Shown: piece by piece, positions 49,124-59,935 of the stretch
Layout: each line of letters begins with the position of its first letter
Position numbering within the stretch: position 1 is the stretch's first letter
Assembly (NCBI GenBank): GCA_032164245.1
Contig: JAVMKO010000002.1
Coordinates: 55,771,840-55,835,839, forward strand
Direction of reading: 5' to 3'
Origin: Sternotherus odoratus
Taxonomy: Eukaryota; Chordata; Testudines; Kinosternidae
Length of the DNA: 64,000 nucleotides
Position numbers and translations under genes: made by a program
Notes under the pieces: generated by a model
Seen by the model: only the letters and a program-made list of their open reading frames with translations
What the model was told of the DNA's origin: nothing
Databases searched by the model: none

Positions 49124-49638
49124 CAGTAAAACCTCCATTTAACGGACTAATTCGGGCGAGGGGGTGTCCGTTAAATCAAAAAGTCTGTTATTTAATAAAA
49201 AAAAAAACAACGAGCTGTCGGAGCAGCAGCCCGCCTGCCACAGGGTCGGGGCGGCAGCTCCGCAGCCCGCCTGTTGCTGGGACCCGGGCGGCAGCCAGGA
49301 CCCGGCAGCCAGCCAGCCCGCCCGCTGGCGGGACTCGGGCGAGAGCCGGGAGCTGCAGCCAGCCCGCCCGCAGGCGGGAGCCGGCAGCCAGCCAGCCCGC
49401 CCGCTGGCAGGACTTGGGCGGGAGCCGGCAGCCCACCCGCAGGTGGGAGCCGGGCGGGAGCCGGCAGCCAGCCCGCCCGCTGGCGGGACTCGGACGGGAG
49501 CCAGCAACCCGCCCGCAGGCGGGAGCCGGCAGCCAGCCCGCGAGAAATGGACTTCGGATGCATTCGACTTGCTCAGAAATTTTGTATGTTGCATCCGAAG
49601 TCCGTTAAATCGAGGTCCGTTAAATCGAGGGTTTACTG
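49124..49638 (-). mobile_element. Tigger/pogo-like family B, second copy with decayed minisatellite
   Basis: CAGTAAAACCTCCATTTAACGG at 49124, CGAGGGTTTACTG ending 49638, TA at 49122-49123 and 49639-49640. Reverse-oriented relative to 4719-5500: the TTGCATCCGAAGTCCG segment is on the right here. Inside, about seven degenerate 30-40-bp units (AGCCCGCCCGCTGGCGGGAC type) occupy roughly 49250-49545. Long ORFs on both strands come from these units. Confidence 0.88.
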
Positions 49639-49900
49639 TACTTACAAACCATGATCAAGTTATCACTTAGCCTTCTCTTGGATAAACTAAATAGATTGGA
49701 TTGAGTTTCCCAAATCTCTCACTATCAAGACATATTTTCCAGGATTTGAATAACTCGTCACTCTTTTCTGAACCCTTTTCAATTTTTCAACATCCTTTTG
49801 AAAGTTTTGATACCAGAACTGGTCACAGTATTCCAGTATTAGTCTCACTAATGCCATATACAGAGGTAATGTCACCCCTACTCTTTTTCATATTCCCTAC

Positions 49901-50837
49901 TTAAAAATTCAAGGATTGCGTATTTCAGGGGACCAATGAACACTCTTTCTTGGGAATATGTTCTGCCATGCTTTGTCCAGTGTTTTAACTGACTCAAGCA
50001 AAACAATTTTCCTTAGGAGATTTTCACACTGTGAAAACGTCTTACCATTAAGAAACATCTCACAATATTGATCCCTACATTATCTTTTACTTATTATTCT
50101 AATTTAAATCTTTTTTGTTGTTGTTTTGTCCCTGCTACCGTCTTTCCCCACCACCACCTACCACACAATTTTAATTTCTACAGTTACTGCAATTAACCTC
50201 TCTTTAGATGCAAAAGCCTTTTTCATTACTCTTGTATTAAAAAGTGAGCTATTCACCAGGCAGGTTTCCCAAGCTCTCCCAACTCTATTAAAATGTGAAT
50301 TTCTCTATTGGAAAATCCCTGTGATCTATGCTTACAAGGCAAAATGAATTAATACTGGGGTTTTTTTCAGGCAGAAAAAATAGTCAACACTGAATTTTAA
50401 TGAATATTTAAACAATGCTAATATTAACTGTTCTCATTCAAAACTGAGCAATCTGTGCATTAGATGAATGTAGCCTTTTCTTTGTCTGCAAGTCATCCAC
50501 ACATGGTCTTTATTTTTTTAAATGAGTTTGTTATCAGAATTGTTCAATGGCTATTTCATGCTAACACATTTCAGCCTATGGGTTCTCTCAGAACCATTCA
50601 CATTTACTTTTAATTTTTCCTTATCAGTTGCATGTGATTTGTCACTTAGGTCACTGGCTGTTTCTTTTCCATGACTAGATGATTGAAACTTTTATAAACA
50701 TAAGGAAAGAAATCAAAGAGATTTCAGGTTGATCTTATCCAAAGTCTATTGAAGTCAGTTGAGAATATTTCTATCGAGTTCAGTGACCTCTGGATCAGGT
50801 ACATGAATACTTCTGGCATGAACTGTCACAAGGACAC
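49901..50837. other. unassigned sequence
   Basis: Nothing recognised. Confidence 0.3.
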
Positions 50838-50898
50838 ATATTTGTGTATAGGTAACAAAGTCCTGTGGCACCTTAAAGACTAACTATAAAGTTTTGAA

Positions 50899-50938
50899 GC
50901 ATAAGCTTTCGTGGGCTAATACCCACTTCGTCGGATGC
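50899..50938 (-). ncRNA. hammerhead-like motif in the PLE terminal region (left copy)
   Basis: Minus strand: GCAT | CCGACGA | A | GTGGG-loop-CCCAC | GAAA | GCTT | ATGC. GCAT and ATGC can pair as stem I, GTGGG/CCCAC as stem II, and AGCT is self-complementary like the minimal stem III of type I hammerheads reported from Penelope-like elements. Deviations: C instead of U at core position 4 and one extra A before stem II. Activity is doubtful for this copy. Confidence 0.4.
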
Positions 50939-51041
50939 AAGCAATGGAAATGTCCAGAGGCAGGTATAGAAAAGTAGGCAAGAACCAGGTAGGAGGTAAC
51001 AAGGTTAGTCCAATTAGGCTGAACCAGCTTGTTATCTCCAA

Positions 51042-52370
51042 TCAGGGAGGGTGGGTTATTCTTCTAGCAGTTGAATGGGGAGGGGGGGTGAACATGGAGA
51101 GAGGAGAAGCTATTTTGTAATTAGCAAGCCATTGAAGGTCTTTGTTCAGTCCCATATTGATTGTGTTAAATTTGCAAATGAATTGCAGCTCTGCAGTTTC
51201 CCTTTGCAGTCTGGACTTGAAGTTTTTTTGCTGCAGTATGGTGACTTTTAAATCTGTAATTGTGTGTCCAGGCAGGTTGAAGTGTTCTCCTACAGGTTTT
51301 TGTATATTGCCATTCCTAATATCGGATTTGTGTGCATTTATCCTTTTTCGTAGGGACTGTCCAGTTTGGCCGATGTACATAGCAGAGGGACACTGGTGGC
51401 ATATAAGACATTGGTTGATGTGCAGGTGAATGAACCAGTGATGGTATGATTGATCTGGTTAGGTCCTGTGATGGTGTTGCTGGTGTAGATATGTGGGCAG
51501 AGTTGGCATCGAGGTTTGTTGCATGGATTGGTTCCTGAGTTGGAGTTATTGTGGTGCAGTGTGCTGTTGCTGGTGAGAATCTGTTTAAGGTTGGCAGGTT
51601 GTCTGTGTCCCAGGACTGGCCTTCCTCCCAAGGCCTGTGAAAGTGAGGGATTATTGTCCAGGATGGGTTGTAGGTCACTGATGATGCGTTGCAGAGGTTT
51701 TAACTGAGGACTGTAGGTGATGGCCAGTGGTGTTCTGTTGTTTTCTTTCTTGGGCTTGTCTTGCAGCAGCAGGCTTCTGGGTACACGTCTGGCTCTGTTG
51801 ATCTGTGTCCTTATTTCCTTGTGCGGGTATTGTAGTTTTGAGAAAGCTTGGTGAAGATCTCGTAGGTGTTGGTCTCTGTCTGAGGGGTTGGAGCAAATCC
51901 GATTGTACCTCAGTGCTTGGCTGTAGACAATGGATCGTGTGGTATGTCCGGGATCAGAGCTGGTGGCATGAAGATAGGCATAGCTGTCGGTAGGTTTTCG
52001 GTATAGGGTGGTGTCGATGTGGCCGTCATTAATTTGCACTGTGGTGTCTAGGAAGTGGACTTCCTGTGTGGACTGGTCCAGACTGAGGTGGATGGTGGGG
52101 TGGAAGCTGTTGAAGTCATGGTGGAATTCTTCCAGAGTTTCTTTCCCATGGGTCCAGATGATGAAGATGTCATCAATGTAGCGTAGATAGAGAAGGGGTG
52201 TGAGTGGACGAGAGTTGAGGAAGCGTTGTGCCAGGTCAGCCATAAAGATGCTGGCATACTGTGGGGCCATGCGGGTGCCCATAGCAGTGTCACTGGTATG
52301 AGGTATATATTGTTACCAAATTTGAAATAGTTGTGTGTGAGGATAAAGTCACAGAGCTCAGCAACCACCT
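51042..52370 (-). pseudogene. PLE reverse transcriptase / GIY-YIG endonuclease, truncated and frameshifted
   Basis: The main frame (51338-52282, minus) holds GTRMAPQYASIF (RT motif 4 region), RYIDDIFIIW with the catalytic YIDD at residues 35-38 (codons at about 52169-52180), FLDTTVQIN, LYRKPTDSYAYLH and RARRVPRSLLLQ: the later half of a Penelope-type reverse transcriptase plus linker. A frame change near 51400 moves coding to the 51042-51380 frame, whose MYIGQTGQSLRKRINAH is the GIY-YIG nuclease core. Another shift near 52300 leads into upstream RT sequence (LCDFILTHNYFKF). The N-terminal RT motifs are absent because the copy starts near 52380. PLE proteins copy RNA into DNA at nuclease-cut chromosome sites. 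This copy cannot make a full enzyme. Confidence 0.88.
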
Positions 52371-52379
52371 GTGCTGTGG

Positions 52380-53067
52380 CTCAAAACTACAATACCTGCA
52401 CAAGCAAATAAGGACACAGATCAACAGAGCCAGACGTGTACCCAGAAGCCTGCTGCTGCAAGACAAGCCCAAGAAAGAAAACAACAGAACACCACTGGCC
52501 ATCACCTACAGTCCTCAGTTAAAACCTCTGCAACGCATCATCAGTGACCTACAACCCATCCTGGACAATAATCCCTCACTTTCACAGGCCTTGGGAGGAA
52601 GGCCAGTCCTGGGACACAGACAACCTGCCAACCTTAAACAGATTCTCACCAGCAACAGCACACTGCACCACAATAACTCCAACTCAGGAACCAATCCATG
52701 CAACAAACCTTGATGCCAACTCTGCCCACATATCTACACCAGCAACACCATCACAGGACCTAACCAGATCAATCATACCATCACTGGTTCATTCACCTGC
52801 ACATCAACCAATGTCATATATGCCATTATATGCCACCAGTGTCCCTCTGCTATGTACATCGGCCAAACTGGACAGTCCCTACGAAAAAGGATAAATGCAC
52901 ACAAATCCGATATTAGGAATGGCAATATACAAAAACCTGTAGGAGAACACTTCAACCTGCCTGGACACACAATTACAGATTTAAAAGTCACCATACTGCA
53001 GCAAAAAAACTTCAAAGTCCAGACTGCAAAGGGAAACTGCAGAGCTGCAATTCATTTGCAAATTTAA
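52380..53067 (+). pseudogene. PLE linker / GIY-YIG endonuclease, plus-strand copy
   Basis: Begins just after the RT core (LQYLHKQIRTQINRARRVP). The 52333-52713 frame ends at a TGA within NPCNKP*CQLC, where the other copy is open. The next stretch carries the paired cysteines CHQC and YIGQTGQSLRKRINAHKSD, the GIY-YIG catalytic start with its upstream Cys pair, then a frame change after NFKVQTAK. Lacks all RT catalytic residues. Near-identical in reverse to the minus-strand copy. Confidence 0.85.
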
Positions 53068-53297
53068 CACAATCAATATGGGACTGAACAAAGACCTTCA
53101 ATGGCTTGCTAATTACAAAATAGCTTCTCCTCTCTCCATGTTCACCCGCCCCCCCCCCCATTCAACTGCTAGAAGAATAACCCACCCTCCCTGATTGGAG
53201 ATAACAAGCTGGTTCAGCCTAATTGGACTAACCTTGTTACCTCCTACCTGGTTCTTGCCTACTTTTCTATACCTGCCTCTGGACACTTCCACTGCTT

Positions 53298-53337
53298 GCA
53301 TCCGACGAAGTGGGTATTAGCCCATGAAAGCTTATGC
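53298..53337 (+). ncRNA. hammerhead-like motif in the PLE terminal region (right copy)
   Basis: Same layout as the left copy, on the plus strand, with CCCAT in place of CCCAC on the 3' side of stem II (a G-U closing pair). Core CCGACGA ... GAAA. Confidence 0.4.
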
Positions 53338-53430
53338 TTCAAAACTTTATAGTTAGTCTTTAAGGTGCCACAGGACTTTGTTACCTCTGCTATCCAGACT
53401 AACACGGCTACCTCTCTGATATTTGTGTAT

Positions 53431-54170
53431 GTATTTACAGGACAAGCCCTAGGTTTGAGTTTCAGAGTTGGGGTAAAATTTTCAAAAGAGTTTTAGTGGC
53501 TTAGGACCCTAAGCTACAGTTTCAAATGTGACTAAGGCTCAGATTTGTAAAGGTATTCAGGTGTTGCTGTGTTCAGTGTTACTACATATAACTCGGGGTA
53601 GGCAACCTATGGCATGTGTGCCAAAAGTAGCACGCAAGCTGATTTTCAGTGGCACTCACACTGCCTGAATCCTGGCCACCAGTCTGGGGGGCTTGGCATT
53701 TCAATTTCATTTTAAATGAAGCTTCTTAAACATTTAAAAAATCGTATTTACTTTATATACAACAATAGTGTTGTTATATATTATGGACTTATATAAAGAG
53801 ACCTTCTAAAAACATTAAAATGTATTACTGGCACGCGAAACCTTAAATTAGAGTAAATAAATGAAGACTCGGCACATCACTTCTGAAAGGTTGCCGACCC
53901 CTATAGCTGATCCAGGAGCCTAAATCTCATTTTCAAAAGGCAGTTAGACACTTAGGAACCAAAATCACATAGACTGTGGATGTAATTTACTGTTTAAAAA
54001 TCTGGTCCTTAGGCACTGAGCAACCTAAATTCTATTGAATTTCAATGAGCTTTAGGCTCCTACATCCCAAAGGGCCAGATATTTGAAGGCATTGGCCACC
54101 TAAAGACAGATGCAGTGTAGTGGGACTTTCAAAAGTACCTAGGGGCTTAACAACCCATTTGGACATTTTC
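53431..54170. repeat. unclassified dispersed repeat interrupted by a hAT
   Basis: GGTAAAATTTTCAAAAGAG, CAGATTTGTAAAGGTATTCAGG and, after the hAT, CTAAATCTCATTTTCAAAAGG and GGGACTTTCAAAAGTACC: a degenerate repeat family common in turtles and birds, class not determined. Confidence 0.55.
53594..53900. mobile_element. hAT-type MITE (CGGGGTAGGCAACC / GGTTGCCGACCCC)
   Basis: TIRs visible at both ends. Flanks ATATAACT (53586-53593) and CTATAGCT (53901-53908) agree at 6 of 8, so borders are approximate to 1-3 nt. Interior contains TGGCACTCACACTGCCTG. Confidence 0.78.
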
Positions 54171-57116
54171 TAAACAAAAATTTTCATTTTCTGGTTTATA
54201 ATGACTTTGAAATGGTAGATTTTGGTTATAAATAAATAAATACATGAAATGTCAATACAATATTTAGATCAATTCATTTTTGCCAGATTATTGGTTGGTG
54301 AAAATTTCAAGGTTTTTGACTTTCTTTCAGAACCGGACAAAATGTGAAAAATCTCAATAACTTTTGCAGGAGGGGAAACCTAATCCCACCTAACTCTGCT
54401 GAAAAGATCTGGTTTGGTTCTATTCAGGATTTATGTCCGGATTCTGCTTTTGGACCTCGTAGCATGATCTTCTGGCACCCATGCAGGGTCCATATTAGCA
54501 ACTCCTGATGAGGAATCTGGAGTTTGGGTTTGGCTGCGCTACTTCCTGTTTTTCATTGAAAAAGTTCTCCCATTCATAAAAATTATACAACATATTCAAT
54601 AATATCATTTGCTAATGTATTATGGGGTATGTCTGACATTTAATTAATTAGTCACAATATCTTATTAGGTCACTACTCACTAAGTGATGGCATGTGAATG
54701 AGAAAAGGAAATTGTGCTGGGCAAAGACATAGTGAGTTCATTAAAAAAGTATGTAATGGCTGTACTGCAATTAATGAAGTGTTAGAGATAATCCATTGCC
54801 ATCTGTCTTTGACTAAGCCATACAACTGCAGACCAGATTTTCAAGAAAAATACCCACGTGTTTCAATCAAAGATAGAAGAATTCTGCCGAACAGAATTGG
54901 CGAGCATTTGTGCAAGTTCCGAACAGCTCTTCACTTTGACCATGTTCATATCCCCTTTTTATTCACTGTTCATGAACACCCCCCCCAATGAGTTTTTGTT
55001 CAAAAATGTTTGAAGAGTGTTTGTTTTTCATACAAATACCTATATGCGAAGAGCCCTATTCATCTTCTTTCGTTTAACAAGCTTTAGTCTTCCAGCTGGG
55101 GATCAGAAAACATGCCATGTAACTTTACTGACCAGTTACACATCATGAATAATGAACAGTGAACAGTTAAAAGGAGGGATTTTCAAAAACACCTAGGTGA
55201 GTTAGGCGCAGGAATCCAATTGACTCGTTTCTGATTGGACGACAGAAAAAGTGACTAACATTGTTCAGTTTGTGACTCAGAATAAATAATTGGATCCCCT
55301 CTAGTTCTGAGTTTTGATCAGAGCGAAAGGTACAATATATGTTGACTATAATATAAAGGCTCCGTTATGGCTGGTCCTATGTGGCTGTGCAAGATGGGGG
55401 AGAAGACATTGTGCTTTGCCCAGTATAATTTCCATTTTTCAGTTGCATGCTAACGGTGAGTAGTGAATTGTGATTATTAAATAACAGAAAATAAATACAG
55501 TAGAAAATTATAATATTGACTATGCTGTGTCATTTTTAGAAATGAGAGAAACTGTTGAAAAATATGAAATGACATAGCTTTCTCCCCCATCTGGCACATC
55601 CACACAGGACCAGCCACAAGTGAGCCCTTACACTGTAGTCAAAATATATTCTGTCTTTAGCTCAGATCAAAACTGAAAAGTAGAGTACAAAAGTTATGTA
55701 TTGTGGGAAACGCATTAGACAAATGTTAGTCATTTTTCCCCTTTGCCCCTGCACAGGGGTTAGCTGTATTAGCCTTGTTTACACTAGCAAAATGTATTGA
55801 TGGCACCAACCTTTTCAAATGACCTGTGAAGCTCTCTGTATATGCCAGCAATGCTGCCTGGGGATGCATATGCTGTTGCCAGTATCTTGGGCATCTCTGA
55901 AGCCACAAGAGACATTCTAGCTGGTGCTGCTTCCTCTCTCCCCCAGGAATGAATTTCCTGTCTGTGTCAGCTGACAGCTGTAATTCAATAATATGTGCCT
56001 TTGCCTGGCTACTAATTCAGATAAATCATTCTTTAAAAAATGAAAATGTTTCTTATTTTAGCCTTATCCTGGAGGTTGGACTACCTGATCCCATAATTTC
56101 TCAGGGTAGGAAATTCATTTGAATATCTTAATAACAGTTTGCAACCCTGTTAACACAATGATCTTTATGACATTAAAACAGAGAAGAGTGGAAGCAGCAG
56201 ATCAATGAACACCTAAAGAGTGCGAAAAAACATTGACCTTTTTGAGTATTTATTCCAGTCAGCAAAACTGTCTAAATGTAACACTTGCTAGTTTATTACC
56301 AAATATATTGTAATAAACAAAAATTCAATATTCTTGTTTCCCTACACCTATTGGCTTGAAGCATCTTGAAAGATGATGTTCTTTCTCAGGAATATAAAAT
56401 GGAGTAATTCAAGGTACACTGTGCAGTTTGCCAAATAGATTTTGACAGTGGTGCTCCATCAATATTTTGCCTAGCATGAAAAATGAACAGTGTCTCCATT
56501 TTATTTATATTCTCTGGAACCTTTTGCTGTGCTCCCAGGGAAAACCTAGCACTTCTGAAATGATACAGGATTTCATGCACCCTTTCAAAAAGGCTTCAAT
56601 CCCACAGGTCCATTATTTTTAATTTATTGTTTTAATGTGAGAACTTCAGTGAGTCCCTATCTGGTACGTTTTTGAGTTGTACCCATAGCAAAGCAGCACC
56701 TTTGCTCTATAGGTAACTGTTCCTGCAGTGATTTGCATTTTGATTTAGAGTTCAACCTGTCAGTGAAAATGAAGATTGCATTCAAAATAGCAAAGATGTA
56801 TATCTTCCCATGCAGTACCTGGCTAAACACATAATAAAAGGCTAACATTTTAGTCAGGGAGCTCAATGAAGCCTCTGAATCCACTTGAATCTATGCTATA
56901 ATTTACAAAATATTATAATAAAGAAATGTGTACTTTGAGTTAATTTCATATTTCTTCATGGTATGGAACAGACCACTCTAGGGAACGAAGCCCTCTCTTT
57001 AATTGCAGAAGCCCAAATTCTCTCATCCTTACTCACATTGTGTATTACCTTATTCCAGTGTTCATCTCTTTGGCACTACTTGTGATAAGGTAGGCAGAAC
57101 CTGGCTCCCTATGGTG
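54171..57116. other. unassigned sequence
   Basis: A 97-codon plus-strand ORF at 54698-54991 has protein-like composition but no recognised domain, no clear acceptor and a low-complexity end (HEHPP from a C8 run). Left uncalled. A degraded MITE trace (TTGTTTACACTAGCAAAATG) is near 55776. Confidence 0.3.
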
Positions 57117-57130
57117 TCTATAGCATGGTA

Positions 57131-57342
57131 GAGGTAACAAAGTCCTGTGGCACCTTAAAGACTAACTATAAAGTTTTGAAGCATAAGCTTTCGTGGGCTA
57201 ATACCCACTTCGTCGGATGCAACCGATGAAGTGGGTATTAGCCCATGAAAGCTTATGCTTCAAAACTTTATAGTTAGTCTTTAGGGTGCCACAGGACTTT
57301 GTTACCTCTGCTATTCCAGACTAACACGGCTACCTCTCTGAT
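57131..57342. mobile_element. Penelope-like element foldback insertion 4
   Basis: The left arm starts GAGGTAACAAAGTCCTGTGG. The right arm ends TAACACGGCTACCTCTCTGA and is about 40 nt longer. Perfect 14-bp target duplication TCTATAGCATGGTA at 57117-57130 and 57343-57356. The arms meet at about 57220 exactly at the GCATCC start of the hammerhead-like motif (minus copy 57181-57220; plus copy CCGATGA...GAAAGC following). Confidence 0.92.
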
Positions 57343-57356
57343 TCTATAGCATGGTA

Positions 57357-57785
57357 ATGGCAATACAGTCTTCCTTTATCACCCGCAGGTCTCCACTTTG
57401 GCCTGGAGGGACACCACAAGGAACAAGATAGTAGTACTATATCCATAGCAACTCAGTCCTTGGCTTTTCTGTTCGTATCACCAAGTGTGCCAACCTGTTC
57501 CAGTTCTGAGAGTGGATTATTGTGATGTGAACTCTTCTCCATGAGGAAAGAATTGAATTGAAACCACTATCTAATTTCAGAGAGATCACCAAATAGTCTT
57601 GGATGTTTGCTCATTACTGGCCTGGATAAGATTCACATTGGCGATCATTAATTATATTCATTTTTTAATTTCAGTTTGAGTTTGCCCCTTTTCTGTTTTC
57701 TGTTAAAGTATTTTCTCAAATGGGGCATGTATGGGCTCTTATGACAACAAAGGCAACAATCCAGATTTAATAAAGTTTAAGTGAT
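57357..57785. other. unassigned sequence
   Basis: Nothing recognised. Confidence 0.3.
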
Positions 57786-58405
57786 ACTGTAATGGAGTTG
57801 GACTCACCACCACAGCGCCTCCTGCTGGTTAGCCCGGGAATTAGCTCAGTCCCATGCGGGGAGCCCTCTACTGGTGGTGTCCCGTCCGTCGTCCGCTTTG
57901 CGTTGACTTCTGGACCAGCGGTGCGCCTTGCTCATGGCATCCTCTTCAGGACACTGTCCTCCGCAATGCCAAGTTCACACTCACCCCCTTCAGGTGGTGG
58001 TGGTGGTGGGGGGTTAACAGCAGTCCTTGCACTCAGTGGCCTAGCACAACCCCCAAGTCTAGCCCCTTATGTCAGGGGACAGGCTGCAACCTCTCGGCCA
58101 CTGCTCCACAGCCCGGTGCAGCACAAGGGGGAACTGGGGGGATCCAGGCCTGCCCACTACTCTGGGTCCCAAACCAGGGACTCTCTAAATGCAGCCTCTC
58201 TGCCCTCCTTCTCTCCTCTTGTCCCTCAGTCTTCCCTGGGTCACTTCCCCTCTGACTCCATTGCACCCTCTAAGACTGCTCAGGGCCAGCAGTCTGGCAG
58301 GTATCAGGCTGGAGCTCACCTCTGCTCCCCCGAGCCTGCCCAGCACTGTGCTGTCCTAGGTGCTGGTCTTCTGCTTAGGAGACAGACCTTCCCCGACTAA
58401 TGGTG
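57786..58405. repeat. GC-rich LTR-like dispersed repeat
   Basis: Sharp rise in GC within AT-rich flanks. Words such as CTGCTGGTTAGCCCGGGAATTAG and GCAGTCCTTGCACTCAGTGGCC recur in turtle genomes as I remember them. Two overlapping long ORFs are proline/serine-rich and look like low-stop by-products. Probably a solitary LTR or similar; class uncertain. Confidence 0.45.
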
Positions 58406-59308
58406 CATAAAGCATCCCAGATCATTCCCCATAGTCACTGCATGGTAACGTTCAGAATTTCAGAATTCATAGAAGTGACTGACACAGAGAAGTCAGCATT
58501 AAGGTAGGGTATAGAAGTTGTCAGAGGAAGGGAAGTTGTTGGGAACCCACAATGGGAGGTGCCAGATATTCAGCAAGCTAATTATATTGATATCTGAACA
58601 AAAATCTTGTTTTATAGTCAGCTGGTACATCCAAACTACCATACTCTTTCAGGACAGTCCGAATTAACCAGAACATTTGTTTAGCTTATGGATTTCCCCA
58701 GGTTTCATGTTCCAGTGGTAAACATGCTATTGCATGCTATTGATCTGATAAGTGCCTAATAATAAAGTTTATTGTATTGGTAACTGTGCCTTTATTCTCT
58801 GATGAGCGTCAGAAGACCCACATATCCAACTACAATACATGGATCATGGCACACCCATGGAAAACTGGCTGCTGCACATTTCGATTTTACAAGACGCAGA
58901 GCACTGCACATCCCTGTATCTGAGGCACAGTTAAGCCCTTAGAACAGCTGAATTGTATCGTTGTACAACAGGGAATTTGATAATTGGGCAGATGAAGCAT
59001 GAAGGAATGAGGCTAGAGTGCTGGTGGCAGACATTCCCATCTGAATTCAGCCAATCACAGCATGAAGATTTTTTACAAACATATGTCAGGGCTGCAATGG
59101 TGGTGAAGAAACTTTTTTTCTCTACACTGTAGCGTCATTCAAGATCCAGTCTTCTGGCAGCACGCTCCACTACAGATAAGCAGGAGTAGGGCTATACGGC
59201 TGCAGAGGAGGGCATCACTGTGTGACATGTGCCTCTGCTTGTTTCTATTGAGCTCTAACCCAGATCTGTTCAAATCCCATATGAAACTTACCAGGGATTT
59301 CTCAGAAT
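58406..59308. other. unassigned, possibly degraded gypsy sequence upstream of the integrase
   Basis: No clear motif. Position suggests it may belong to the element at 59309-59935. Confidence 0.3.
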
Positions 59309-59935
59309 GTGACAAACGGTCAGAGATCTCTCCTGGTTGCCACAAATGGCTTCACAAGATTAATGTGCTATAAGTTCCTGTGCTACTTGCCTGAAGCAGA
59401 CAAAACAGCTGTAACATTCATGCCACCATTATATTCAAGCCTCTTATTTGATCGTGCCTGGGAAAAGCTTATTATTGACATAGTACGGCATTTTGAAACA
59501 GTGCCAGCAGATGGCTGTTATGTTCTTACTGTAATTGATTACCTCAGCAAATGCACAGAAGTGTCCTTTACCACCCAGGTTTCTTCAGCAGTAGTAGGAT
59601 GTTTGTGTTAGCAATTGTCATGAAAGAAGAAACCCTGAAGAATTAGTATCTGACAGCTCAGTTCACACAAATGGAGTTTGAAGAATTTCCAAAGAAATAT
59701 TAAGAACAGACCTTCTTCCATTTCTCGTCCTTAGGCCAATGAGGAAATTGAATATTTTAACAGAGCTTTGAAAGATTGTTTGCAAATTGTTGACCTAGAA
59801 AGCAAGCCCTGGAAACCATTGGCTATAAAACTTGCAGAATTAATGAGAAATCATACAGAACTGCTGCATATGACAACCATGCTAGCATCAGGCATGGTCA
59901 CACAAAGAGAAACTTGTACTGGAGCCATGTAATAG
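59309..59935 (+). pseudogene. Ty3/gypsy integrase remnant
   Basis: The first frame (59309-59611) begins with LLVATNGFTRLMC, a remnant of the N-terminal region, and then has FDRAWEKLIIDIV (position of the first catalytic Asp) and YVLTVIDYLSKCTEVSF, typical of the integrase core. After a stop, further frames give VSDSS-type sequence where the second Asp sits, and EEIEYFNRALKDCLQIVD, retaining the catalytic Glu region. At least three frame breaks. The opposite strand and 20-kb distance separate it from the gypsy copy at 36-39.6 kb. A domesticated integrase gene (GIN1 type) was considered and rejected because of the stops. Confidence 0.8.

Larger units (their letters stand above)
48470..49900 (-). 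pseudogene. CR1-like LINE ORF2 C-terminus, split by two DNA transposons
   Basis: Minus strand from the right: LYMALVRLILEYCDQFWYQ (the 'LYKALVRP.LEYC.Q.W' block, 49687-49875), a degraded middle, then NHWNNLPRDIVDSPSAEVFK SRLD (the 'WN.LP..VV.A.S...FK..LD' terminal block, 48860-49010), and a 3' UTR-like part reaching about 48470. A family B Tigger (49124-49638) and a hAT (48496-48801) interrupt it, and an A20 run lies at 48832-48852. No intact coding. Confidence 0.8.
50850..53418. mobile_element. Penelope-like element, inverted pair with coding sequence (insertion 3)
   Basis: Two 5'-truncated copies lie head to head: a minus-strand copy (50850 to about 52380) and a plus-strand copy (about 52380 to 53418). 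The whole is flanked by a perfect 12-bp duplication, ATATTTGTGTAT, at 50838-50849 and 53419-53430, so the pair entered as one event. About 1 kb of the arms is near-identical: the antisense 63-codon frames at 51516-51707 and 52515-52706 translate identically. The right arm ends with CTAACACGGCTACCTCTCTG; the left arm stops about 40 nt short, at GGTAACAAAG. The coding content (reverse transcriptase plus GIY-YIG endonuclease) identifies the class. Confidence 0.93.

Noticed and set aside
54698..54991. 97-codon plus-strand ORF with ordinary composition
   Set aside because: No recognised domain, no convincing splice sites, ends in a C-homopolymer-derived HEHPP. Not enough to call a gene.
57792..58400. 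202-codon plus-strand ORF
   Set aside because: Low-complexity Ser/Pro/Gly composition in a GC-rich dispersed repeat, with an equally open overlapping frame. No domain.
59309..59935. Host integrase-derived gene (GIN1-like)
   Set aside because: Several stops and frameshifts inside the integrase core.
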